Below, one piece after another: positions 17,297-26,143 of a stretch of 64,000 nt of DNA. The translations under genes were made by a program, and so were the position numbers. Under the pieces are notes generated by a model. That model was given only the letters and a program-made list of their open reading frames with translations. It ran no database searches and was not told where the DNA came from. The stretch is taken from positions 1-64,000 of the forward strand of contig JAKRSB010000112.1 of assembly GCA_022402525.1 (NCBI GenBank), read 5' to 3'. Source of the DNA: Thermosynechococcaceae cyanobacterium MS004 (GTDB lineage Bacteria; Cyanobacteriota; Cyanobacteriia; Thermosynechococcales; Thermosynechococcaceae). How positions within the stretch are numbered: position 1 is the stretch's first letter; every line of letters begins with the position of its first letter.

Positions 17297-18092
17297 TTTT
17301 GTGCTCCTAGGGTGAGGAAAAAATAGACTCGGAGAAGTCTGTACCGGATGAGCCGAAAGGCTAATCACAACGGCAAACCCCGCTGGGCGAGCTTCACCGT
17401 CAATGAGTTGATAGCTTGATTGATGGCTTAATCGATATAAGCGTTGGCTTCTGTCTCAGCATCTTCAGATAGGTTATGGCCTTAACCTGCTGAAGGACTT
17501 TCAACATATCAGCTCAACATTTCAGCTTAGAAGTGCGGAATGAGAGGCGCTAAAAGTAGTAAAAAGATTGAGAGCTTTGTTCCGTGAATGTTTCTGGATC
17601 TAAGGCAAAGACCAAAGTGAGAAACATGGAGTCTGCAAAGCCAAGTCATTCAACATGAGGAAAAACATCATGAAAAATATGACGAACAATTTTCACCACT
17701 ACTTTGTTGGGCGCTTAATTTGAACGCTTGATTTGAGCGCTTAAGTTCCTAAAAAACGAACGTATTTTCTAGCCATCAACGACTTCGGCTGACGTTTAAC
17801 CGCCCAGTACCCACGATTAAAGCAGCGCATTTGTGCATTTTTTGTGCAAATCCAAAACATACTGAATCGCAAAAAATTAAGAAATTATAAGAAACTCCAA
17901 AACGTTTGCTGTGTATGGCGTTCAGATATTTTGAAACTGAGCAAGTCTTTACAAAAAGACATTTTGCAATACGTTTCTTTACAGAAGAATCAGCAGTATT
18001 TACGCTTCTCAGGTCGTGGCCTGTGCGAGATGGCTAAGCTCAGAAAACCTTGCAAGGGATTCAGCGCTAAAGCTACCTAAAGCCGCCGAAAG
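17297..18092. other. 796-bp spacer upstream of the linker operon
   Basis: No phycocyanin genes or other convincing coding region. A 78-codon plus-strand frame at 17844-18080 has no ribosome site and no recognisable family. The region is AT-richer than its surroundings. It should contain the promoter and a long leader of the linker operon, but I could not place boxes. Confidence 0.55.
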
Positions 18093-19523
18093 CTACTCAT
18101 TCATGTTTTTGTAGGTTGCGACTGCGGAAGGCGAAATCTGGTTTAGGTAACGAAAGATCCAATACTTAAACACCGTGTCCAGCATCACGGGGAAGGTTGC
18201 AATAAACATATTGATAAAGCTTTGATTTGCTGGAATGCCAAAGTGCTCCAGGGTTGTATCCATAATCACTTCCCAGCCGTGGGGCGAGTGGAACCCTACA
18301 AAAACATCCGTCAGCAAAATAATAATAAAGGCCTTGGCGCTATCGCTTAGGCCATAAACCACTTCATCTAAAAATGATTTGAGCGTGGCAATTTCAGATT
18401 TCCCAGTCAGAATCAGGATGCCAAAGACGATCAGGGATAGAATGTCTGCCGCAATATTTTTGACTGGTTCCCTCAGCTCGGTCTGAAAGTCTATCTTCAG
18501 CTCCTGCGCTTTTTCTCTGAGCACTAGCTGCGTTTCTTCGGGCGATCGCACCTCGTTTGAAACCAGGCTTTGAAACCTTAACTTTGACTCAAAAGCCGCC
18601 AGCTCATCTAAAAACCGAAGTTCAACCCTGGGGTTGATCCAAGCCTCATACTGATCGGCCCCTCGCAGATGGTCGACGATTGGCCCAATAAAAACCGCCT
18701 TAGAAATTTGCTGCGTCAGCAAGGGCAAAATGACGAGCAGCAGCAGAAAGCGAGTTGCCGCTCTGGTTCTGGTGCGCGAAGTGCGAAAGTCCTGCACGAC
18801 TTCCTCTTCTGTTTGGGGGTCTGAGTCTAGCTCTCGCCGGAACCGCCCCGCTGTTTTTAAGATGGATCTGGGAATAAAGCTGCTGCTTTCTGCTTCAGTT
18901 TTGGTGCGGTTTTTAGAAGGCTTATTGCCGTCGCTGTAGAAGGGGTCTTGGACGGAGCGTGAAGCGGCCGAGATAGCGTTCAGGTTTCCTGGGCTGGAGT
19001 CTCCTAATTTTGAGCCATCTGTCCCTGGGCTGCTGGCGGTCGGCGATCGCCAGGGTTCGTATCGGGTGAGGACGGCATCAATAAACTGAAGCTTTTCTAG
19101 AATTGACGGAGTGGACTCGACCGTGCTGGGAACAGCAATATACTCGCCACTCGATAGCGTATATTCCGTGGTGAATTGATCCTGCTCAACTTCCGGGAGC
19201 GTGAGGCGCTGAACTGTAGTCGAAGTCTGGGCATCCGTTTCAAGAATCGGGGTACAAAAGCGATATTCCGTGAGCCGCATCCGAATCGTTTTGAGGTGCT
19301 TGCGCAACTGCGTCTCAAAGTAGGTGGACACAGCTCCCTCACCCTGCTCCGCTAGATTGATGGACTGGTGGTTAGGATATTCGTTAACGTATTGCTGTTC
19401 GAGGCGGGTAATGGCTTGGGCAGCTTCGTAGGCTTCATTGAGGGCGCGCTCAGGCGTTTTTTTATACCATTGCTCTGCGGCAGCTAATGATTGTCTCAAA
19501 CGAGTCCACAGGGAACGATTCAT
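18093..19523 (-). CDS. pxcA: Proton extrusion protein PxcA (CemA family)
   Basis: 476 residues. The N-terminal part of about 250 residues is soluble with a poorly conserved linker. From about residue 255 the CemA-type membrane domain begins (FLLLLVILPLLTQQISKAVF), with three further helices and the family signatures DSAKAFIIILLTDVFVGFHSPHGWE and NQSFINMFIATFPVMLDTVFKYWIFRYLN-like sequence at the C-terminus. PxcA supports light-dependent sodium-coupled proton extrusion and inorganic carbon uptake. The length and the long N-terminal extension fit cyanobacterial PxcA rather than short plastid CemA. The upstream spacer to the divergent gene is only 89 bp and probably carries both promoters. Confidence 0.94.
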   Translation of the reverse strand: MNRSLWTRLRQSLAAAEQWYKKTPERALNEAYEAAQAITRLEQQYVNEYPNHQSINLAEQGEGAVSTYFETQLRKHLKTIRMRLTEYRFCTPILETDAQTSTTVQRLTLPEVEQDQFTTEYTLSSGEYIAVPSTVESTPSILEKLQFIDAVLTRYEPWRSPTASSPGTDGSKLGDSSPGNLNAISAASRSVQDPFYSDGNKPSKNRTKTEAESSSFIPRSILKTAGRFRRELDSDPQTEEEVVQDFRTSRTRTRAATRFLLLLVILPLLTQQISKAVFIGPIVDHLRGADQYEAWINPRVELRFLDELAAFESKLRFQSLVSNEVRSPEETQLVLREKAQELKIDFQTELREPVKNIAADILSLIVFGILILTGKSEIATLKSFLDEVVYGLSDSAKAFIIILLTDVFVGFHSPHGWEVIMDTTLEHFGIPANQSFINMFIATFPVMLDTVFKYWIFRYLNQISPSAVATYKNMNE

Positions 19524-19612
19524 TTTGGTTTGTCAGGATTTCTGGCGCTCAGCGCTTCGGAACGGACGCGCTAGATTAAGTATGTTGTATCCTATCAAAT
19601 CTAGGTTTTCTC

Positions 19613-21880
19613 GTGGGGTGCCCTGAATCGCTCTGGATTATCGGCTCTGCAAAGTCTGGCAAAACGGCGACGTTAATTGCTCAGCTCAAGGCATGGCGCG
19701 AGGCAGCGAAGACGCCCCGGACGGCTTTGGCTGGCCCTAACTTAAGTGGCTCTAACTTGGTTGGTTCTCATTCAGCGCCCCCCTTGCGACTAAATCCAAA
19801 AACTAACCCAGATTTATCCAGGGCAACGCTTGTGTTTGCGGCAAATGCCGACAATCGGGCTGGACTGATGCAGCGTATCGCCCAGCAGCAGGTCGGACAA
19901 GAAACGCTTCTTTCCACGACTCCCCTTGCATTTTTTGAGAGCGAGGTTTTGCTGTTTTGGCCCTTAATCATTCAGCAGCGGAACCTGCGGGGCTATTTTC
20001 CCTATCGCCTGCGTCCCGAAGCCGAGCAGTCGTTGTCCTTAAGGCTGTGGGGTAAGACCGCGATCGCAATGCTCCAGGACTTTGAGGCAGGCTCAACGGA
20101 TCAGTGGGGACGCCGAATTCTAGACCTGATTCAGCTTGCGGCCTCTAGCGGTACTCCCCTGAATAGCCTTGCCGTCAAGCTGAGGACTGGGGACGAATTT
20201 TTTCAGGTGCCAGAGTCGATTGCGCGGCTCATTCAGGAACTTGCGCTTCAGTGGCAGGACTGGTGCCTCCACCGAGGAATTTTGACCTATGGACTCATTA
20301 CGGACTTATACGCTCAAGGGCTCTTAACCCATGACACCTATCTTCAGCAGATCTCCCAGCGCTTTAGCGCGATCGCCGCTGATGATGTGGATAACTATCC
20401 GGCGATCGCACGGACGCTCTTTGAGCGGTTCCTAGACCTGAACCTCCCTGGAATCTTTACCTACAGCACCACGGGCGGCATTCGTAAAGGATTGGGCGCT
20501 GACCCAGAGGCTTTTCTGGACTTGCGTGAGCGCTGCACAGTCCTCACTCAGCCCGATGTGTTCAACCTTTACCCCCCTAGTGGGCAAAATGCCGACGGGC
20601 GCTCAGGCATCGGCATAGCTTTGCCGGAAGAAGCTCTGACGATTTATGCCCTACAGACCGCGTCGCGGACACAACTGCTTCAACGGGTCGCCCAGCATGT
20701 CACCCAGTCTATTCAGGAAGGCAGCATACAGCCCCAAGAGATTGCCCTCATTGGCCCTGGCCTCGATCCGCTGGCTCGCTACGCCCTCATCGATAGCCTT
20801 CAGCGCAGCGGAATTCCTGTAGAGCCATTACGAGAACAGCGATCGCTCCAAAGCTCGGCCTTGGTTCGCGCGTTGCTGACGCTGTTGGCGCTGGTTTACC
20901 CTGGCTTGGGGCATTGGGTAGAAGCCGAGCAGATTGCTGAAATGCTGGTGGTCTTGACCAGGAGCAGCGGCCCAGCGGCTCAGGAAGACACTGCGATCGA
21001 TCCAGTGCGAGCCGGACTGTTCGCCGACTATTGTTTTCGCCCCCACCCTGAGCAGCCGGAACTCTTGCCGATGGATGCCTACCTCCGCTGGGATCGGCTG
21101 GGATATCGTGCAGCACAGGCCTATGAACAGATTAGACAGTGGATTGCCCAGCAGCAGGGGGCGCTTCAGGGGCATTCGTCCCAGAGCCCTTTCCTTCCTG
21201 CGTCTCCGCTTACGCCACCGCTTACCTCCTATCTCACCCTGAGTCCGGTTTTTGTCCTAGATCGGGCAATTCAGACTTTTTTAATGCACCATACCCTCCC
21301 AATTGAGCAGCTTGCTGCCCTGCGCGAGCTGATGGAAACGGCTCAGCACTACTGGGATGTAGATGCTCGACTCCGCAAGAATGAGGCAGACTGGCCCACG
21401 GTTTCGGAGGCGATCGCGCATTTTATTCAGCTTTTGCGGCGGGGCGTCATTACGGCCAACCCCTATCCGGTGAGCAATCAGCAGCGGCGTGCTGCGGTTG
21501 TCTTGGCCACGAGTTTCCAATATTTGAATGCTCGGCTCCAGCATTCTTGGCAGTATTGGCTAGATGCAGGTTCCCAGCTTTGGCAGTATGGGGGCGAAGT
21601 GGAGCTGTGGGGAGCCTCTCTCTTTTTGACCAGCCCCTCTAGTCGGGAAGCCGCTCAAGTAGAGCAGCCAGACGCAAGGGACTCAGACTCAGCCGCATTA
21701 AAGACTCAGCAGCCTGCTCTTTCCCAAAGCCGGATGACCGCCACGTTGGCGGAATTGGTTAGCCGTACTCAGTCGCGTATTTACCTTTGCCATAGTGACT
21801 TGGCTGTTAATGGTCAGGCCCAGATGGGGCCGCTATTGCCCTGGGTCGAAACGGCAATCCCCGACTCGCTGAATAGCTAG
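19613..21880 (+). CDS. RecB/AddB-like P-loop protein (degenerate superfamily I helicase)
   Basis: 755 residues from a GTG. The N-terminus has a Walker A motif IIGSAKSGKTATL. The middle of the protein contains helicase-like segments: a Walker-B-like AIAADDVDNYPA, and ALIGPGLDPLARYALIDSLQ followed by GIPVEPLREQRSLQSSALVRALLTLL, the type of sequence found in domain 2 of UvrD/AddB proteins. No clear C-terminal PD-(D/E)xK nuclease signature or iron-sulfur cysteines are visible, unlike full AddB. It resembles the cyanobacterial proteins annotated as recombinase-family or helicase-like. A role in double-strand-break processing is inferred. No addA-like partner is adjacent. Confidence 0.7.
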   Translation: MGCPESLWIIGSAKSGKTATLIAQLKAWREAAKTPRTALAGPNLSGSNLVGSHSAPPLRLNPKTNPDLSRATLVFAANADNRAGLMQRIAQQQVGQETLLSTTPLAFFESEVLLFWPLIIQQRNLRGYFPYRLRPEAEQSLSLRLWGKTAIAMLQDFEAGSTDQWGRRILDLIQLAASSGTPLNSLAVKLRTGDEFFQVPESIARLIQELALQWQDWCLHRGILTYGLITDLYAQGLLTHDTYLQQISQRFSAIAADDVDNYPAIARTLFERFLDLNLPGIFTYSTTGGIRKGLGADPEAFLDLRERCTVLTQPDVFNLYPPSGQNADGRSGIGIALPEEALTIYALQTASRTQLLQRVAQHVTQSIQEGSIQPQEIALIGPGLDPLARYALIDSLQRSGIPVEPLREQRSLQSSALVRALLTLLALVYPGLGHWVEAEQIAEMLVVLTRSSGPAAQEDTAIDPVRAGLFADYCFRPHPEQPELLPMDAYLRWDRLGYRAAQAYEQIRQWIAQQQGALQGHSSQSPFLPASPLTPPLTSYLTLSPVFVLDRAIQTFLMHHTLPIEQLAALRELMETAQHYWDVDARLRKNEADWPTVSEAIAHFIQLLRRGVITANPYPVSNQQRRAAVVLATSFQYLNARLQHSWQYWLDAGSQLWQYGGEVELWGASLFLTSPSSREAAQVEQPDARDSDSAALKTQQPALSQSRMTATLAELVSRTQSRIYLCHSDLAVNGQAQMGPLLPWVETAIPDSLNS

Positions 21881-21890
21881 GTCGGGGATT
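21856..21890. terminator. Inverted repeat between convergent genes, possible bidirectional terminator
   Basis: A perfect 10-bp stem AATCCCCGAC/GTCGGGGATT with a 15-base loop that contains the stop codon of the plus-strand gene (21878-21880). There is no long T-run, so its efficiency as an intrinsic terminator is uncertain. The convergent RlpA gene ends 73 bp further on. Confidence 0.6.
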
Positions 21891-21962
21891 GATTCAGCAT
21901 CTCTGCGCTAAGCCATGCGCTTGTGCGCCACATTGATTACTTCAATGATTACTGCAATTTGA

Positions 21963-23171
21963 CTATTGCAGAATGTCTAGGCGCACTGCAGAAACGCCGC
22001 TGCTGACCGTGCCGAGAATTTGCGCTGCGCCACGGGAGAGATCCAGGACGCGATCGCCCACAAAAGGCCCTCGGTCATTGATGCGCACCACCACTGACCG
22101 ACCATTGTCTAGATTGGTCACCCGGACTCTGGTGCCAAAGGGAAGGTAACGGTGCGCTGCGGTTAAATCATATTGATTAAAGCGCTCCCCGTTGGCTGTA
22201 TAGTTGCCATGAAACCCAGGTCCATACCAAGAGGCTAGCCCCTGAACCTGAAAGCGAATAGGGCCAACCGCAACAACCTGCGGTTCTCTCACGACGGGTT
22301 TAGGCATTCCCTCAATTTCTTTCAATGGAGCCGCATTCCCTAACTGGTAGCGCAGGCGATTGGTAATCTGTAGCGCATCCTGAGCGGTATCCTTGGTCGT
22401 TTTGGGGAGGAGGGTGCTGCCTTCACTGACTTCCATCAAGTGCTGATCGTTGGCGCGCACCATGTAGCTCTTGCGCCTACCGTCCCAGACCACTTTAATA
22501 TCCTGTGCCTTCAGTCCTGACTGACTGAGCTGGTTAAGCCTTCCGGCAATCGTGGTGGCGCGCCAGATGGGGTCGCTAACATTTTGAGAAGAGGGGTTCG
22601 CGATCGCCCCTAAGTTTTGCTCAACGGTGGCCACTTTGACCCCATTGTTCAGGGCTGTATTGAGTTCCGACCCCACCAAGGTGACTACTGGAATATTTCG
22701 GACATAGATGGTCGCAGCCTGTCGTCCATTGTGCTGATGCACCTGCATGGTGGCGATCGTTGGGTCTTGAGCGGACTGGGCTGCAGGAGGCTGCACTGTA
22801 CCAACCTTAACAGCGCCGGCTTCTGTAACTTCAGAAGATTTTGCGCCAGAAGGGTTCGATCCAGAAGGCTGTGAATGGGCGCTAGAGACCCTCACCGATG
22901 ACTGAGGCTTCAGCTGCACAACCTTAACAGGCTGGCTGGTCTGAGTTGATTGAGCAATGAGCTGTTCACCGTCTTGTCGGTTGGGCAACACCCCATCCGT
23001 GCCGACTTTAGTCAGAGAACCAGCCTCTGGTTTTTCTTCAAACTCATTTAGGGATTGGGCATCAGACTCGCCAATTGAACCGGGTTCCTGACTCGCTTCA
23101 CTAGGGGAGAGTTTGCTAACGGCGGCGACGGTCAGTGCCGCAGCCAATCCCGTCAAAAGTACTTGCTTCAT
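21963..23171 (-). CDS. Septal ring lytic transglycosylase-like RlpA protein
   Basis: 402 residues with a signal-like N-terminus ([20 protein letters not shown]). A variable Ser/Gln-rich region follows, then a cyanobacteria-style middle domain, and from about residue 305 the RlpA double-psi beta-barrel: [38 protein letters not shown], and [11 protein letters not shown] with the catalytic Asp in NDRGP. RlpA enzymes cleave naked glycan strands during wall remodelling. There is no C-terminal SPOR domain; the protein ends just after the barrel. The long leader upstream may be a riboswitch. It ends convergent to the P-loop gene. Confidence 0.9.
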   Translation of the reverse strand: MKQVLLTGLAAALTVAAVSKLSPSEASQEPGSIGESDAQSLNEFEEKPEAGSLTKVGTDGVLPNRQDGEQLIAQSTQTSQPVKVVQLKPQSSVRVSSAHSQPSGSNPSGAKSSEVTEAGAVKVGTVQPPAAQSAQDPTIATMQVHQHNGRQAATIYVRNIPVVTLVGSELNTALNNGVKVATVEQNLGAIANPSSQNVSDPIWRATTIAGRLNQLSQSGLKAQDIKVVWDGRRKSYMVRANDQHLMEVSEGSTLLPKTTKDTAQDALQITNRLRYQLGNAAPLKEIEGMPKPVVREPQVVAVGPIRFQVQGLASWYGPGFHGNYTANGERFNQYDLTAAHRYLPFGTRVRVTNLDNGRSVVVRINDRGPFVGDRVLDLSRGAAQILGTVSSGVSAVRLDILQ

Positions 23172-23224
23172 ATTTTTCTGCTGTGAAGGGCATTGAGAGT
23201 ATCGGGGATGGCAGCTAGTGCCTT

Positions 23225-23440
23225 GGCCACCGTAAGGGTAGACAACCCGAACTCATTCCGTGTTTGCACTTTGATTCAGAACTGTTTCACCCTATCATGA
23301 CTTTTTATGAACTCAAATCCGCACATTCCCGCAGGGATCCCTTGCGATCCCCAAAGCTCAATGGGTTCACCTCTCGAAAAGAGGGGTCTCAAATTTGGCA
23401 AACGGTTTCAGGAAAACCCTTCTCACGGATTGAGTCATTC
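23225..23440 (-). promoter_or_regulatory. Structured mRNA leader of the RlpA gene, candidate c-di-AMP-type riboswitch
   Basis: Read on the minus strand, the leader has a possible closing helix ACCGU (near 23406) with ACGGU (near 23232). It also has a CCUCU-UUUCG-AGAGG hairpin followed by GUGAACCC, and a GGGAUC-GCAAGG-GAUCCC hairpin. The G-rich conserved-looking segments between them resemble the GGUGAA and GGGAU blocks of ydaO/yuaA RNAs. The usual 3' block ACAGCUAAC is not recognisable, so the class assignment is weak; that the leader is structured is better supported. Confidence 0.35.
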
Positions 23441-23856
23441 TCTATACACATTTGATTTTGTTATGTAAGGTGATAGCCTCTATTTGATTTTTCGAAGTAT
23501 TGTTTGCCCCTAAGTCTCTTGCACAAGGCCTGTTTTCTGATGTAGGCTATCATGCTCGTTTCATATTCTCCATACATTCCGTAAAATTACAGAGGCAATC
23601 CGTTGGGATAATCTTGAGATGCCTTTGAGATGCCTTTGAGATGCCCCCTTGAGATCGGCCTACAGGCCTAGGTTTTTTTAATGTCCCCAGTTTTGGAAAC
23701 AGCTTTTTTGAGTCTTGGTTGCGTAGAGGCTGTTTACTTGCTCCAAAGCTTGCTCCAACATCCTTTCCGTTAAAGGAATCATTAGATTCCTTAATAATGA
23801 CCAGCTTTAATGACTTGCTCAATTATTTACTCCTATTTACTCCAAGTACCTAACCT
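23441..23856. other. Spacer between the RlpA leader and purM
   Basis: About 416 bp without a supported gene. A 90-codon minus-strand frame (23550-23822) has no recognised family and contains a slippage repeat GAGATGCCTTT near 23617-23643. Promoters for the divergent RlpA leader and purM are expected here. Several 6-10 bp A/T tracts are present. Confidence 0.5.
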
Positions 23857-24882
23857 ATGGATTATCGAGACGCTGGTGTAGATGTTGAGGCAGGGAGAGC
23901 CTTTGTCCGACAAATTAAGGACATGGTAGACCGCACCGCTCGCCCAGAGGTTTTGGGTGGATTGGGTGGATTTAATGGTTTATTTCGTCTGCCAAAGGGC
24001 TATGATGAGCCTGTCCTGGTGTCTGGCACGGATGGGGTGGGTACAAAGCTAAAGCTTGCCCACGAGCTGGACTGCCACAACACGGTGGGCATTGACCTGG
24101 TAGCAATGTGCGTGAATGATGTGCTGACCTGTGGCGCTGAGCCGCTGTTTTTTCTGGATTATGTTGCAACCGGTAAGCTAGAGCCATCTCAACTCGTGCA
24201 GGTCGTAGAGGGCATTGCTAAGGGATGTGAGGCGTCGGGCTGCGCGCTTTTAGGCGGTGAAACGGCGGAGATGCCAGGGTTCTATCAGCCCAAGGAGTAT
24301 GACCTAGCGGGCTTCTGCGTAGGAATTGTAGAGCACAGCCAGTTGCTGAATGGCACTCAGATTCAGGTGGGTGATGTGGTGGTGGGGTTGGGCAGTCGCG
24401 GGGTGCACAGTAATGGCTACAGCCTAGTGCGGAAGGTGGTAGCTGAGGGTGGGTTTAGCTGGACTGACCGACCTTCTCTCCTGGCTGGCAAATCCCTGGG
24501 CGAAGTGTTTTTAACGCCCACTCAAATTTACGTCTCGTCTATTTTGGCGGCGCGGAAAGCGGGGCTTAAAATTCACGGTATGGCTCACATCACAGGCGGG
24601 GGGCTGCCCGAAAATTTGCCGCGTGCTCTCAGTCCTGAGCAATCGGTGGAAATTGCCCCGCAAAGCTGGTCGATGCCTCCGGTCTTTGACTGGCTTGCTG
24701 AGGCAGGCAGTGTGTCGCCTCATGCCATGTTTCAGACCTTTAATATGGGCATCGGTTTTGTGGTGATTGTGCCGGAGTCCGAGGTGAAGGATGCGATCGC
24801 CCACTTTGAGCAACATCAAATTCCAGCCTATGCCATTGGAAAGGTTATCCCTGGTAGCCAGACCCTTTTAGGGCTGCCTTAG
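23857..24882 (+). CDS. purM: Phosphoribosylformylglycinamidine cyclo-ligase (AIR synthetase)
   Basis: 341 residues, the normal PurM length. It converts FGAM to AIR with ATP, step five of purine synthesis. Signatures include [15 protein letters not shown] (the glycine-rich nucleotide loop), [34 protein letters not shown] and [13 protein letters not shown]. The N-terminal [13 protein letters not shown] is the standard start. It stands alone, with no other pur genes in the window. Confidence 0.97.
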   Translation: MDYRDAGVDVEAGRAFVRQIKDMVDRTARPEVLGGLGGFNGLFRLPKGYDEPVLVSGTDGVGTKLKLAHELDCHNTVGIDLVAMCVNDVLTCGAEPLFFLDYVATGKLEPSQLVQVVEGIAKGCEASGCALLGGETAEMPGFYQPKEYDLAGFCVGIVEHSQLLNGTQIQVGDVVVGLGSRGVHSNGYSLVRKVVAEGGFSWTDRPSLLAGKSLGEVFLTPTQIYVSSILAARKAGLKIHGMAHITGGGLPENLPRALSPEQSVEIAPQSWSMPPVFDWLAEAGSVSPHAMFQTFNMGIGFVVIVPESEVKDAIAHFEQHQIPAYAIGKVIPGSQTLLGLP

Positions 24883-24981
24883 GACAATCTGCTCAGGACA
24901 ATCTGCTCAGCACAAGCAACGGCTCTAAAAGCGTTAAGACTTGAAAGCATTAAGACTTAAAAGCATTTAAGACTAAGCCTG

Positions 24982-25350
24982 TTAGGGTTCTTCTTCTGTC
25001 CAGACAGATTGCCAGTCGGGGCAGGTTTTCTCTTGTGTGCCGTAGGGATACATTGCACAGACCAGAAGATGCTCCCCGTAGACCTCTCCGTGGTAGTGGG
25101 CGCAGCCTACACAGGCAGGATGATCTTGCAGCACGGGAGAGACAGTCTGCACAAAGGGACGGCTACTGTCACTAATGAGCTCCTCTACTTCATCCAGCCA
25201 GCCATAGAAGGGAGTCAGTAGCTCATCGGCTGCTATCTCAACTTCTTGGGCAACATCCTCCATTTCCTGCATAAGGCCTTCGCAGCCTTCGTACAGCAGC
25301 GTTCCAAGCCAGTTGAGAGCTTCATCGATGGCCTTATTGAAGTCGTTCAC
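24982..25350 (-). CDS. Conserved cyanobacterial-type small protein with C-terminal Cys motif
   Basis: 122 residues starting at a GTG. The N-terminal two-thirds is acidic and helical. The C-terminus holds four Cys and two His in HPACVGCAHYHGEVYGEHLL, then VCAMYPYGTQEKTCPDW, a pattern that could bind a metal ion or iron-sulfur cluster. I recognise the architecture as cyanobacterial but know of no function. It lies downstream of another small gene on the same strand (146 bp gap), so they may share a transcript. Confidence 0.75.
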   Translation of the reverse strand: MNDFNKAIDEALNWLGTLLYEGCEGLMQEMEDVAQEVEIAADELLTPFYGWLDEVEELISDSSRPFVQTVSPVLQDHPACVGCAHYHGEVYGEHLLVCAMYPYGTQEKTCPDWQSVWTEEEP

Positions 25351-25495
25351 GGCAACAGATTGAGTGCAATAGTGAAAGAGATAGTTTTGAAAGAGATAGC
25401 GTTGAAAGAAATAATATTGGTTGAAAAAGCGTTTTAGAAGAGAAGGTCAGAGGCTGAGTCTGCCCTGAACTGAATGTAATATCCCAGAAGAGAAG

Positions 25496-25771
25496 CTAGG
25501 CGTCAGGCGAGTCTGAGTCTACGTCTTCTACAGACAAAATTTCAATTTTTTGAGGCCGACCCGATTCGGCATCATTTCCCGCTGCATTCTGAGGTGTCCA
25601 AGTGTTGATCAGGCGAGTTGCTTCTTCAGCAGTTGTTTCGCCCCGACGAATGAGGTCTTCAGCGGCCTCTTGAGCTTTAACTTGAATATCTCCGACCTGC
25701 TCTGCGGCATAGGAGGCTAAGCCAACGCCCAGATAAAATGCTTTTTTGAGACTATCTGTGAAATTATCCAT
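25496..25771 (-). CDS. Small amphipathic helical protein, phasin-like
   Basis: 91 residues. The first 55 residues are a helical stretch (FTDSLKKAFYLGVGLASYAAEQV, then KAQEAAEDLIRRGETTAEEA) resembling the short phasin-like proteins with a G-E-x-T-x-E-E-A turn. The tail is acidic. Whether it binds PHA granules or is simply a conserved cyanobacterial helical protein cannot be decided. The SRP RNA gene lies upstream on the same strand. Confidence 0.7.
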   Translation of the reverse strand: MDNFTDSLKKAFYLGVGLASYAAEQVGDIQVKAQEAAEDLIRRGETTAEEATRLINTWTPQNAAGNDAESGRPQKIEILSVEDVDSDSPDA

Positions 25772-25800
25772 GCTTAGCTGATTTCCGCCCTGTTCGCTTG

Positions 25801-25885
25801 TGGAAACTTTAGCTCTAGGATTTCTGGCTTTAGAACTTCTGGCCTTAAAACTTCTGGCTTTAGAACTTCTAGACCTAGAACCTTA
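25801..25885. repeat. Degenerate tandem repeat between the phasin-like gene and SRP RNA
   Basis: Four to five imperfect copies of a unit close to ACTTCTGGCTTTAGA, with substitutions between copies. Confidence 0.8.
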
Positions 25886-25987
25886 GCTTAAGAAATTCTA
25901 GCCCTAGCGCAAGAGAAACGCATCGATAAAATGATTTTAAGGAAGATTTTTGTAGCCCGGAATCTGTAGCGCTAAACCGGATGAAGG

Positions 25988-26079
25988 GGACCCGGAGTCC
26001 ACGCCTGTTTCAAGCATCCCGTATTGCTGCTACCTTCCGATCCTGACAAGATTAAGGCGTTGCAACCGCATGGGTCCGA
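25988..26079 (-). ncRNA. ffs: Signal recognition particle RNA (bacterial small type, 4.5S)
   Basis: On the minus strand the universally conserved SRP domain IV is exact: GUCAGG-AUC-GGAAGG-UAGCAGC with the GGAAG tetraloop region and the asymmetric loop. Flanking arms GGACCC and GGGUCC close the helix. The RNA pairs with Ffh to target nascent membrane proteins. The ends are estimated from the closing helix and could be off by several bases. Confidence 0.92.
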
Positions 26080-26143
26080 GTCTTGAACCTAGTTTAACAT
26101 CTCTCTGGGGCGATCGCGCAGTGCTCAAGCGACTTTACAGGTG

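Noticed and set aside
17844-18080. 78-codon plus-strand frame in the linker-operon leader
   Set aside because: No ribosome site, no recognisable family, and Lys/Leu-rich composition as expected from AT-rich spacer.
23550-23822. 90-codon minus-strand frame upstream of the RlpA leader
   Set aside because: It contains a slippage repeat, has no family resemblance, and lies in a region expected to hold promoters.
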